Shown here: positions 8,863 through 16,991 of the stretch, piece by piece
Layout: each line of letters opens with the position of its first letter
Numbering within the stretch: the first letter of the stretch is position 1
Source of the DNA: Pseudomonas haemolytica
GTDB lineage: Bacteria; Pseudomonadota; Gammaproteobacteria; Pseudomonadales; Pseudomonadaceae
NCBI RefSeq assembly: GCF_009659625.1
Contig: NZ_VOIW01000006.1
Coordinates: 248,001-312,000, forward strand
Length of the DNA stretch: 64,000 nucleotides
Direction of reading: 5' to 3'
The notes under the pieces: model-generated
Database searches by the model: none
What the model saw: only the letters and a program-made list of their open reading frames with translations
Told to the model about the DNA's origin: nothing
Position numbers and translations under genes: made by a program

Positions 8863-9951
8863 ATGCCCATCAAGCGATTGTCCGTGGCCTTCATGCTCAG
8901 CGCATTTTCTGTGGCCGGTCACGCCGCCGAAGACGTGAACATCTCCAACTGGAACGGCTATATCGCCGACGACACTCTCGTGAGCTTTACCCAGGCCACC
9001 GGGATCAAGGCCACCTACGACATCCATGACAGCAACGAAGTGCTGGAGTCGAAGCTGATGACGGGCAATACCGGCTACGATGTGGTCAGCCCGTCGAACC
9101 ATTTTCTGTCGCGCCTGATCAAAGCCGGGGCCATCCAGAAACTGGATCGCAGCCAGTTGCCCAATTGGAAAAACCTCAATCCGGTATTGATGAAAAAACT
9201 TGAGGCCAACGACCCCGGCAACCAATACGGTTTCCCGTATATGTGGGGCACAGCCGGCATCGGTTACAACGTCGAGAAGATCAAGGCGATTTTCGGCAAT
9301 ACCGACGTGACCCGTTCCTGGAAGATGTTCTTCGATGAGGACACCATCAAGAAGCTCGGCACCTGTGGCGTAGCAATCATCGACAACCCCACGCAGATCC
9401 TGCCCATTACCCTCAACTACCTGGGCCTGCCCCACCACAGCCATGAACCGGGCGACTATAAAAAAGCCGAGCAGGCACTGTTGAAAATCCGCCCCTATGT
9501 GCAGTATTTCCACGCCTCCAAGTACATCAGCGACCTGGCCAACGGCAACATCTGCGCAGTCATCGGTTTCAACGGCGATGTGGTGCAAGCCGCCACCAGC
9601 GCCAAAGAGGCTAAAAACGGTATCGAGATCGCCTACTCCATCCCCGAAGAAGGCACGACGCTATGGCTGGACATGGTCGTAATGCCAAAGGCCGCACCCC
9701 ATGAAAAGAACGCCTACGCCTACATGAACTACCTGCTGGACCCTAAGGTAATCGCCAACATCAGTAACAGCATCCACTACGCCAACCCCAACAGCGCAGC
9801 AGATGAATTCCTCACCCCAGCGGTAAAACAGGACCCGGCGATCTACCCACCGAGCAGTGTGATGGACAAGCTGTTTATCGTCGAAGACCTGCCACCGGCC
9901 ATAGCCCGGCTGGCGACCCGGCTGTGGACCAAGTTGAAGACCAATACTTAA
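8863..9951 (+). CDS. Polyamine ABC-transporter substrate-binding protein (PotF-like)
   Basis: This is a 362-residue periplasmic binding protein. A cleavable signal peptide (RLSVAFMLSAFSVAGHA) is followed by the PotF/PotD opening VNISNWNGYIADDTL. Family landmarks include DVVSPSNHFLSRLIKAGAI, YGFPYMWGTAGIGYN and the late EGTTLWLDMVVMPKAAPH. Family members bind putrescine or spermidine. It starts 19 bp after the oxidase stop with AAGGTG upstream, so the two probably form one operon. No permease or ATPase gene accompanies it here, so it would have to use a transporter encoded elsewhere or act as a sensor protein. Confidence 0.88.
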   Translation: MPIKRLSVAFMLSAFSVAGHAAEDVNISNWNGYIADDTLVSFTQATGIKATYDIHDSNEVLESKLMTGNTGYDVVSPSNHFLSRLIKAGAIQKLDRSQLPNWKNLNPVLMKKLEANDPGNQYGFPYMWGTAGIGYNVEKIKAIFGNTDVTRSWKMFFDEDTIKKLGTCGVAIIDNPTQILPITLNYLGLPHHSHEPGDYKKAEQALLKIRPYVQYFHASKYISDLANGNICAVIGFNGDVVQAATSAKEAKNGIEIAYSIPEEGTTLWLDMVVMPKAAPHEKNAYAYMNYLLDPKVIANISNSIHYANPNSAADEFLTPAVKQDPAIYPPSSVMDKLFIVEDLPPAIARLATRLWTKLKTNT

Positions 9952-10219
9952 GCGCATCCTTCGCTGGGCACAATCAACCCGCTGCGATAACAGTGGGTCA
10001 AGCGACCGCCAAACTGACGGTACCCATGCGCCCACTCTCACCTCTCGTCGCCCCAACCTGGTTCCCTGCCCCGGGGGGCTCATCCTACTGATGGCCTGTC
10101 ATATTCACAGGCCAGATTAAACGCGGCGCGCAAAATCCGCCCACTAACCTTTCGATCTGTTCCAAGTGCGGGCACAATGCGTGTCCTTTTTTGGCAGGCA
10201 CCGCCGCAGGCTCTCAAAA

Positions 10220-11317
10220 ATGATCAAAACGCCGTACTACCTCATCGATAAACAGAAGCTTCTGGTCAATATGCAGAAGATTGCCTACGTGCGCGAACAG
10301 TCCGGCGCCAAGGCTTTGCTGGCACTCAAGTGCTTTGCCACCTGGTCGGTGTTCGACCTGATGCAGCAATACATGGACGGCACCACCTCGTCGTCGCTGT
10401 ACGAGTTGAAGCTCGGTCGCCAGAAATTCGAAGGTGAAGCGCACGCCTACAGCGTGGCCTGGGCCGACGATGAAATCGAAGAGATGCTGGAGAACTGCGA
10501 CAAGATCATCTTCAACTCCATCAGCCAACTCAAGCGTTATGCCGAGCGCTCCGAAGGCAAGACCCGTGGCCTGCGTGTGAACCCACAGGTGAGCAGCTCC
10601 GACTACCTGCTGGCTGACCCGGCGCGCCCGTTCAGCCGCCTGGGCGAGTGGGACCCGGTGAAGATCGACGGCGTGATCGATCAAATCTCCGGCTTCATGT
10701 TCCACAACAACTGCGAAAACGGCGACTTCAGCCTGTTCGACAAGATGCTCGGCACCATCGAGGAGCGCTTCGGTGAGCTGCTGCACAAGGTCCAGTGGGT
10801 CAGCCTCGGCGGCGGCATCCACTTTACCGGTGAAGGCTACGCGCTGGATGCATTCTGCGCGCGTTTGAAGGCGTTCTCCGAGAAGTACGGCGTGCAGGTG
10901 TACCTGGAACCCGGCGAAGCGGCGATCACCAACAGCGCCTCCCTGGAAGTCACCGTGCTCGACACGCTCTACAACGGCAAGAACCTCGCCGTGGTAGACA
11001 GCTCCATCGAAGCCCACCTGCTGGACCTGCTGATCTATCGCCTCAATGCCAAGCTGGCGCCAAGCGAGGGTGAACACACCTACATGGTGTGCGGCAAATC
11101 CTGCCTGGCTGGGGACATCTTCGGCGAGTATCAATTTGATCGTCCGCTGGCCATCGGCGATCGGCTGTCGTTCATCGACACCGCGGGCTACACCATGGTC
11201 AAGAAAAATTGGTTCAACGGCCTGAAAATGCCGTCCATCGTAGTGAAACAACTCGACGGTACAGTCGAAGTGGTTCGTGAATTTGGTTACGACGACTACC
11301 TGTCCAGCCTTTCGTAA
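10220..11317 (+). CDS. nspC: Carboxynorspermidine decarboxylase
   Basis: This 365-residue PLP enzyme of the alanine racemase/ornithine decarboxylase fold removes the carboxyl group of carboxynorspermidine or carboxyspermidine. The PLP lysine lies in AKALLALKCFATWSVF. Other family landmarks are FMFHNNCENGDFS, the glycine-rich phosphate-binding WVSLGGGIHFTGEGYA, and YLEPGEAAITNSA. CGKSCLAGD carries the second active-site cysteine. The ATG at 10220 gives the family-typical opening KTPYYLIDKQKLLVNM. The next gene begins 28 bp downstream and encodes the preceding pathway enzyme, so the pair forms a polyamine biosynthetic operon. Confidence 0.93.
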   Translation: MIKTPYYLIDKQKLLVNMQKIAYVREQSGAKALLALKCFATWSVFDLMQQYMDGTTSSSLYELKLGRQKFEGEAHAYSVAWADDEIEEMLENCDKIIFNSISQLKRYAERSEGKTRGLRVNPQVSSSDYLLADPARPFSRLGEWDPVKIDGVIDQISGFMFHNNCENGDFSLFDKMLGTIEERFGELLHKVQWVSLGGGIHFTGEGYALDAFCARLKAFSEKYGVQVYLEPGEAAITNSASLEVTVLDTLYNGKNLAVVDSSIEAHLLDLLIYRLNAKLAPSEGEHTYMVCGKSCLAGDIFGEYQFDRPLAIGDRLSFIDTAGYTMVKKNWFNGLKMPSIVVKQLDGTVEVVREFGYDDYLSSLS

Positions 11318-11345
11318 GCTGGCGGATATAGGAGAAATAAAGCAA

Positions 11346-12590
11346 TTGAAAAAGAACGTTCTTATCATTGGTGCAGGAGGTGTCGCCAAGGTGGTGGCCC
11401 ACAAGTGCGCGCAGCACAACGACGAACTCGGTCGTATTGCTATCGCGTCGCGCAACATCTCCAAATGCCAGGCCATCATCGACAGCGTCAAGGCCAAGGG
11501 TAGCCTCAAGGTACCCGCCGATATCCAGGCCTTTGCGCTGAACGCCCTGGACGTGGAAGCGACCAAGGCCCTGATCCGCGAGACCGAATCGCAGATCGTC
11601 ATCAACGTCGGTTCCGCGTTCCTCAACATGTCGGTACTGCGTGCCTGCATCGATACAGGCGTGGCCTACCTCGACACCGCCATCCACGAAGAGCCGGGCA
11701 AGGTCTGCGAGACCCCGCCGTGGTACGGCAACTACGAATGGAACCACCTGCAAGAGTGCAAACAGAAGAACATCACTGCCATCCTTGGCGTGGGCTTCGA
11801 CCCAGGTGTCGTCAACGCGTACGCCGCGCTGGCGCAGCAACAGCATTTCGACCGCATTGATTCGATCGACATTCTCGACGTCAATGCCGGCTCCCATGGC
11901 AAATACTTCGCCACCAATTTCGATCCGGAAATCAACTTCCGCGAATTCACCGGGCAGGTGTGGAGCTGGCAGAACAGCCAGTGGACCAGCAACACCATGT
12001 TCGAAGTCAAACGTACCGACGACCTGCCGGTAGTCGGTTCGCAGAACCTCTACCTCACCGGCCACGATGAAGTGCACTCGCTGTCGAAAAACCTCGACGT
12101 GCCCAACGTGCGTTTCTGGATGAGCTTCGGCGAACACTACATCAATGTGTTCACCGTGTTGAAGAACCTTGGCCTGCTCTCCGAAAAGCCGGTCAAGACC
12201 GCCGAAGGCCTGGAAGTAATTCCGTTGAAAGTGGTCAAGGCCGTGCTGCCCGACCCGTCTTCGCTGGCCCCGGGCTATACCGGCAAGACCTGCATCGGCG
12301 ACCTGGTCAAAGGCACCAAGAACGGCCAGCCGCACGAGATGTTCATCTACAACGTGGCTGATCACGAAGAGGCGTATGCCGAGACAGACAGCCAAGGCAT
12401 CTCCTACACCGCCGGCGTTCCACCCGTAGCCGCTGCGCTGCTGGTTGCCCGTGGCGAATGGGACGTGAAGCACATGGCCAACGTCGAGGAGCTGCCGGCA
12501 GAGCCGTTCCTCAAGGCGCTGGATGTGATGGGGTTGCCGACTCGGATCAAAGACGAGCACGGTGATCGTGCTTGGGATGCGATTGCCTGA
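11346..12590 (+). CDS. Carboxynorspermidine dehydrogenase (saccharopine dehydrogenase-like)
   Basis: This 414-residue NADPH enzyme condenses aspartate semialdehyde with a diamine to give carboxyspermidine or carboxynorspermidine, the substrate of the adjacent decarboxylase. The Rossmann motif VLIIGAGGVAKVVAHKC opens the protein, and the catalytic domain has ILGVGFDPGVVNAYAALAQ. I place the start at TTG 11346, preceded by AGGAG, because homologues begin with the equivalent KKNVLIIGAGG. A longer ATG start at 11277 would overlap nspC by 41 bp and lacks a ribosome binding site. A strong terminator follows the stop. Confidence 0.9.
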   Translation: MKKNVLIIGAGGVAKVVAHKCAQHNDELGRIAIASRNISKCQAIIDSVKAKGSLKVPADIQAFALNALDVEATKALIRETESQIVINVGSAFLNMSVLRACIDTGVAYLDTAIHEEPGKVCETPPWYGNYEWNHLQECKQKNITAILGVGFDPGVVNAYAALAQQQHFDRIDSIDILDVNAGSHGKYFATNFDPEINFREFTGQVWSWQNSQWTSNTMFEVKRTDDLPVVGSQNLYLTGHDEVHSLSKNLDVPNVRFWMSFGEHYINVFTVLKNLGLLSEKPVKTAEGLEVIPLKVVKAVLPDPSSLAPGYTGKTCIGDLVKGTKNGQPHEMFIYNVADHEEAYAETDSQGISYTAGVPPVAAALLVARGEWDVKHMANVEELPAEPFLKALDVMGLPTRIKDEHGDRAWDAIA

Positions 12591-12611
12591 TAGGCGATAG
12601 CTGACCGGACA

Positions 12612-12642
12612 AAAAAATGCGCCCTCAGGGGCGCATTTTTTG
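12612..12642 (+). terminator. Rho-independent terminator after the nspC operon
   Basis: The stem TGCGCCC/GGGCGCA closes over a short TCAG-type loop, with an A-run on the 5' side and a T-run on the 3' side. It can therefore end transcripts from both directions. It lies between the polyamine operon and the convergent 757-residue gene. Confidence 0.88.
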
Positions 12643-12681
12643 TTGGAGCCTATAGAGACTCTTCAGAACAACGAAGCGGGA

Positions 12682-14955
12682 CTACTGCTCAATCGCCCGG
12701 CTTGAAGCAACGTCCTGCGGTGGCAGTAACCAATGCCGTGTGGCTGTCCATCCCAGAAAGACTCTCGCGCCATCCTCAGTTGGCGCGTGCTGGGGCAACA
12801 CTTCGCCGCCGCAAGCCTTGCGCAAGCCACTCATTAGCGGAAGAAATCTCTCTTGAAAGGCCACTGGCTGTGTGGCGAAATAAGCCTCGACTGACGCCAA
12901 GGCATCTCTGCGCTCACACTCGTCAAGCATCGCCAGGTAGAACACCATCTGGCGCCAGGCATAGGCCGTATTTTTGAGCATTATCAACCGCGCATGATAG
13001 TGTTCAATTCGCATCTGATGCCGTTTGCAGACCCACTCAAAACACGCCTGCACCATGCTGCCCAGTCTAGGCTGCAGCAAAACCTTCAACCCAAGCTCTT
13101 CAAACAGTAGCGCAAGGTTCTGCGTAGTTAAAATTTGCTGCTGCTCAAGAATGGTGCCGTTGGTAGCCGGGTGCCACGTACCCAGCTCAGCCCCTGCACG
13201 CTTTGCGCACAACGTCGCGAAGGCATCGCTTGCAACTCGTGCACGTCGTCGCCCTCTGGCAACAAGGCTCGCCAGCTCATCGGTATCAATGTCGTAATAG
13301 CGTGCGTAAAGCGAACCTGCTATCACCCGGCCCGTTCGTCTGGCGGCATCGGCAAACTTATCGGAAAACTTACCCATGAAGATATCTGCAGCAACCTCTT
13401 CCACAAAGAGCAGGTCCAGCTCCGCAGTGTCTGCCAGTGTTGAAAATTCCTGGAGAAGCTTGTTAGGCAGGATGGCGTATGGGAAAGCAGAAAGCGTCAA
13501 TGCCGATGACTCAACCAGCGTCTGCTTGGCAGCTCCCGCCACCAGAGCACCGGGCTGGCGGTCGCCTTCAATTACGGCAACCCAAGGCAACTCACTGAGG
13601 CCAACCTGACGCTCAAGGTTCAGCAGTAATAACGAACGCCGCCGGCGGAACGCACGATAGGTAGAGGCGTAGACCATTCTAAGCGCTTCGTCGCGCAACC
13701 CCGAGCTACTCAGTTGCGCTGTCATTGCGGACAGCACCCGCGCGACGGTATCACCTGAAGTAATCAGCCCATGCTCAATCAACTCGCTAATCGTCCCACT
13801 CCGGCATCGCTGAAGACGGCGCAGGATCGCCGCGGGTATGGCTGTGCCCTCACCCAGCCCAAACGCCAATGCCTCCTCAGCGGTGATCGGCGCTGCCAAA
13901 TCAGCAAAATCCGAGAGACCACTTTGCGCGGGATACGCTGAGAGACGCTTCGCCACAATACGAGCAATGAGGTGATGCTCTGGCCTCGCCACCTGACTAA
14001 GTTGATTCGCACGCAACGCAAGGTGAGAGGCTGAATCCGGATCGCCATGCTTTCGCACAAAGTCATCGACGATTTGCCGTATGCGACCGACTTGACGCCC
14101 GGTGAGCGATTCCGCATCGCGGGAGCATTGACCAAGTAAAGAAAACAGTTCCTCCACGCGATCCGAAGAGCGCCTGTCGATACCAAGCCGCTTAAAATCC
14201 ACCTCTAACTCGGCCGCCAGCTCGCGCCACCCACTCGGGTAATTACGGCATGGCCAGCCAGCCACATAGGTCAGGAGGAAATGCGAAACAGCTGAATCAT
14301 AAAGCGGTAAACGCGTTTCGATCGTCTGTTTCTGCACAACGATCTGAGCCTGGGAAGGCAAGGATGAAAGCAACTGCTTAATCTCGCCAGCGTCCACAAT
14401 GTGAACCTGCGCTGCTGAGATCGGCAACTGCGTAGAGATCGACGGAAAAAACCGCAGTCGGTCAAAGAAGGGTCCAATCACGTCTATCAGCGCTCGAGCC
14501 TGCTCGGTGCGCTGCTGCCCTACTAGCCAAGCTACTGTCAGCAACGCGGCCTCTTCCGGCACATCGACCGCATAATCACAACGGGCTAAACGTGAGTGCA
14601 GGGACTCAAGGCCGTCATCCGTGAGATGCCAGGCATTGATATCGAGTCGTTCAAAGCCTGGACGAATACCTGGAATAGAGACGGCCAGTTCACGCTCATA
14701 CTCCGTCAGCTCTCCACCTGCCGACAGATTGCCGGTAGCAAAGCCCCCCGTAACGACTTCCAGCGTAACCCATGCAGGAATCTCAGCAACCGGTGTGCGC
14801 GAGCCATACTCGACGCAGCCTTGCAGCAGGTTCCCAATGACCTGTTGCCAGCGTGAGATACGTCTGCGGGATTTGAAGCGAGCGACTGGGCCGCAATCCA
14901 AATCGTGCGCGAGCAGCGCTTTCGCCAGTTGGAAGACCGCATAACCTGCGTCCAT
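12682..14955 (-). CDS. Large protein of unknown function linked to a tRNA-like gene
   Basis: I do not recognise a characterised family for this 757-residue protein. It is soluble and strongly helix-rich, without a signal peptide, membrane segment or Walker motif. It carries repeated Arg/Leu-rich helices, for example TYRAFRRRRSLLLLNLERQ. A distinctive central stretch reads LLFVEEVAADIFMGKFSDKF, followed by YARYYDIDTDELASLVARG. The ATG at 14955 has GGAG 8 bases upstream. The start is only about 50 bp beyond the 3' end of an unusual tRNA gene on the same strand, with no terminator between, so one transcript could carry both. GC content looks lower than in neighbouring genes, which suggests acquisition. 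A role in tRNA handling, RNA repair or defence is speculation from context. Confidence 0.7.
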   Translation of the reverse strand: MDAGYAVFQLAKALLAHDLDCGPVARFKSRRRISRWQQVIGNLLQGCVEYGSRTPVAEIPAWVTLEVVTGGFATGNLSAGGELTEYERELAVSIPGIRPGFERLDINAWHLTDDGLESLHSRLARCDYAVDVPEEAALLTVAWLVGQQRTEQARALIDVIGPFFDRLRFFPSISTQLPISAAQVHIVDAGEIKQLLSSLPSQAQIVVQKQTIETRLPLYDSAVSHFLLTYVAGWPCRNYPSGWRELAAELEVDFKRLGIDRRSSDRVEELFSLLGQCSRDAESLTGRQVGRIRQIVDDFVRKHGDPDSASHLALRANQLSQVARPEHHLIARIVAKRLSAYPAQSGLSDFADLAAPITAEEALAFGLGEGTAIPAAILRRLQRCRSGTISELIEHGLITSGDTVARVLSAMTAQLSSSGLRDEALRMVYASTYRAFRRRRSLLLLNLERQVGLSELPWVAVIEGDRQPGALVAGAAKQTLVESSALTLSAFPYAILPNKLLQEFSTLADTAELDLLFVEEVAADIFMGKFSDKFADAARRTGRVIAGSLYARYYDIDTDELASLVARGRRRARVASDAFATLCAKRAGAELGTWHPATNGTILEQQQILTTQNLALLFEELGLKVLLQPRLGSMVQACFEWVCKRHQMRIEHYHARLIMLKNTAYAWRQMVFYLAMLDECERRDALASVEAYFATQPVAFQERFLPLMSGLRKACGGEVLPQHAPTEDGARVFLGWTATRHWLLPPQDVASSRAIEQ

Positions 14956-15006
14956 GCTAGTCACTCCGTGTGATCTGGAGGTGTTCCCAGATTGCGTGGT
15001 ATGTGA

Positions 15007-15081
15007 TGGGTCCGGAGGCTGGATTCGAACCAGCGCCCACCCGGTTAAGAGCCGAGTGTTCTACCGCTGAACTACTCCGGA
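15007..15081 (-). tRNA. tRNA-Lys(CUU)-like gene
   Basis: Read on the minus strand, a complete cloverleaf folds: acceptor TCCGGAG/CTCCGGA (7 bp), D stem GTTC/GAAC, anticodon stem CTCGG/CCGGG with loop CTCTTAA (anticodon CUU, U33 present), a 5-base variable loop, and T stem GCTGG/CCAGC with loop TTCGAAT. C73 and a genome-encoded CCA follow. G18-G19 and a possible G15-C48 pair are present. Two points are odd for tRNA-Lys: the discriminator is C rather than the A expected by lysyl-tRNA synthetase, and the first pair is U1-A72. It is therefore tRNA-like in fold, with an uncertain amino-acid identity. Confidence 0.85.
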
Positions 15082-15213
15082 ACAGAGGGCGCATTGTCGA
15101 GCAACACCTGAAGAATGTGAAGGGTCATGATCTTCCTTAAGCTTTAACTGACAACGCTGTGCTTTTCTCCCACCTGCATCATCGAATCTGCCTCTGAATG
15201 ACTACAGGTTTCG

Positions 15214-15483
15214 TTGTTGCATAGGATGCGGAGGTTCCATATAGACACCAGCGTGGCGTGGCAGAACCTTGCTGGGTCGGTTGACAACCAGAACAGTCTA
15301 CAACTGTCAACACTCACAGATTACGCCTCCCAGGACCTGACGCTCATCTGCGAAATCGCCAACCACATGGCCTTTGAAAGCGACGGATCGCAGCGCAATG
15401 TCGCGCTGGGCATTTGCCGAATGCTAGGAGGCGTGCAGTTGCTGGTGGACAAGGCCCTGAACGTAGCCAACCCAGCCGTTTGA
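15214..15483 (+). CDS. Small ORF resembling the C-terminus of Pseudomonas DUF3077/DUF6124-type proteins
   Basis: The frame encodes up to 89 residues, from TTG 15214 or ATG 15226. Its tail, ICEIANHMAFESDGSQRNVALGICRMLGGVQLLVDKAL, has the helical pattern of small Pseudomonas DUF3077/DUF6124 proteins. The start is poor, with no convincing ribosome binding site. A separate ATG at 15198 gives MTTGFVVA before a stop, which looks like a native N-terminus knocked out of frame. I consider it a 5'-damaged remnant in a decaying stretch next to the tRNA, with low certainty. Confidence 0.35.
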   Translation: MLHRMRRFHIDTSVAWQNLAGSVDNQNSLQLSTLTDYASQDLTLICEIANHMAFESDGSQRNVALGICRMLGGVQLLVDKALNVANPAV

Positions 15484-15599
15484 CGATTGTTCCCACGCCT
15501 GAGATGGACGATATAAAGCGCCTGAGCTATCTTCGAGCACTCTATCGAAAGCCCGCAACAGGAAGTTACCGCTTGAGCACGCCGCACCTTCGTCCTCTG

Positions 15600-16005
15600 C
15601 GAATTGTCGAAGATATAAGCTCGATTTGACAGCAATATTGCCTTGGAAAGATTTTCCAAGGAACGCTTATAACGGGATCGAATCTTGTCTGCTGGGACGT
15701 CATGCATGCCCTCCCATGGAAGCCCTGTAAGCGAACCTGGCGACGTTGATGTCGGCATCTGCCGTAGCGACGTAGTAAACGTAGACCCGATAACCTGCGG
15801 CTTTCGCATGTCGCAGCAGCTCAATTTTGCTGCTATCCGACATAACGGTTTCAAAAGTGAAACTCACACGCTCCTCAATCAGAGAAACGCGAATAAAGTC
15901 AGATAGAACAGAAGCGATATAGGAATCAACGTGTCGTGAAGGAAAGGTGATCTGACCACCCTCTACAATGAGATCGTCCAACTTGGCAAGTGAGTCAGGA
16001 AATTT
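15600..16005 (-). pseudogene. Decayed zeta-toxin-like ATPase gene (5'-truncated, frameshifted)
   Basis: The minus strand encodes a stretch typical of zeta-toxin/AAA-like kinases: VSFTFETVMSDSSKIELL, then AAGYRVYVYYVATADADINVAR, then (in another frame) DVPADKIRSRYKRSLENL and NRAYIFDNS. The frame breaks at 15701-15708, where CATG is present twice in a row. Removing one copy restores GGHDVPADKI, the expected family sequence. The Walker A half is missing: homology stops about 20 bp before the end of the glutaminase gene. A second frameshift after DNS is possible. The gene cannot make an active kinase. No antitoxin gene was found beside it. Confidence 0.7.
15641..15661. repeat. Perfect 21-bp inverted repeat
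   Basis: CCTTGGAAA, three spacer bases and TTTCCAAGG form a perfect 9-bp palindrome. No T-run follows on either strand, so it is not a typical terminator. It lies within the last part of the zeta-like pseudogene and may be an operator or chance. Confidence 0.5.
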
Positions 16006-16027
16006 TAAAAGTAACGTATGGAATCGC

Positions 16028-16936
16028 TCAAAACACCGACCACCCAATCCGCTCACTCAACAACTCCAACGCCTTCATCCCCGCCAGCGAGTTCCCCGCT
16101 GCGTTCAACTCCGGCGACCACACGCACACCGTAAACTGCCCCGGCACTACCGCAACAATCCCGCCACCTACCCCGCTCTTGCCCGGCAACCCCACGCGGT
16201 AGGCAAAATTGCCCGCCTCGTCATACAGCCCGCTGGTGGCCATGATCGAGTTCACTTGTTTGGTCTGGCGCGGCGTCAAGATCTGCTCGCCACTGTGAGC
16301 ACTCACGCCTTCGTTGGCCAGGAAGCTGAAGGCCCGGGCCAGGTCCAGGCAGCTCATCTGCAACGCGCAGTAGTTGAAGTAGCTGTGCAGCACGGCGTCC
16401 ACGTCATTATGGAAGTTGCCGAACGACTTCATCAGGTAGGCCATGGCCGCGTTACGCGCGCCGTGCTGGGCTTCGGAGTCGGCAACCACGCTGTTGACCA
16501 GGATCTGCGGGTTGCCGGACAAGCGCCGTACAAAGTCGCGCATCGACAGGATCGGCACAGCGAAGCGCGATTGGTTGATGTCGCAGATCACCAGGGCGCC
16601 GGCATTGATAAACGGATTGCGCGGGCGGCCGCGTTCGAATTCCAGTTGCACCATGGAGTTGAACGGCTGCCCCGAAGGTTCGTGGCCCAGGCGCTCCCAA
16701 ATGGTTTCGCCGCCGTGGTCGATGGCCTGCACGAGGCTGAATACCTTGGAGATGCTCTGCACCGAGAACAGGGTGTCGGCATCACCCGCGCAGTAAGCCG
16801 CACCGTCGTTGCCATACACCGCGATGCCCAGTTGATTGGCGGGTACGTCGGCCAGCGCGGGGATGTAGTCGGCGACTTTGCCGAGGCCGATCAGGGGGCG
16901 CACTTCGTCGAGGATCGACTCCAGCAGCGCCTGCAT
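16028..16936 (-). CDS. glsA: Glutaminase
   Basis: This 302-residue serine-dependent beta-lactamase-fold glutaminase hydrolyses glutamine to glutamate and ammonia. The nucleophile Ser is in the SxxK motif of LFSVQSISKVFSL. NPFINAGALV provides the substrate-binding Asn. YRVGLPGKSGVGGGIVAVVPG is the classic C-terminal signature. The ATG at 16936 has AGGA 6 bases upstream and gives the normal family length; in-frame starts up to 17017 add residues without homology. It is followed directly by the zeta-like remnant, so recombination has occurred just beyond its 3' end. Confidence 0.93.
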   Translation of the reverse strand: MQALLESILDEVRPLIGLGKVADYIPALADVPANQLGIAVYGNDGAAYCAGDADTLFSVQSISKVFSLVQAIDHGGETIWERLGHEPSGQPFNSMVQLEFERGRPRNPFINAGALVICDINQSRFAVPILSMRDFVRRLSGNPQILVNSVVADSEAQHGARNAAMAYLMKSFGNFHNDVDAVLHSYFNYCALQMSCLDLARAFSFLANEGVSAHSGEQILTPRQTKQVNSIMATSGLYDEAGNFAYRVGLPGKSGVGGGIVAVVPGQFTVCVWSPELNAAGNSLAGMKALELLSERIGWSVF

Positions 16937-16991
16937 ATCTTGTCCTGTCATCGTTGTTTGAATCAGTGAAAAACCAGGCGCGGAGGATACT

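Noticed and set aside
9952..10219. Possible short gene (about 20 codons from 10026) in the gap before nspC
   Set aside because: It has no ribosome binding site and no coding-like composition. I see nothing else convincing in this 268-bp gap.
15007..16030. tRNA gene considered as a prophage or ICE attachment site
   Set aside because: No integrase gene and no second copy of the tRNA 3' end were seen within the window. The nearby remnants are small and unrelated to phage structure genes.
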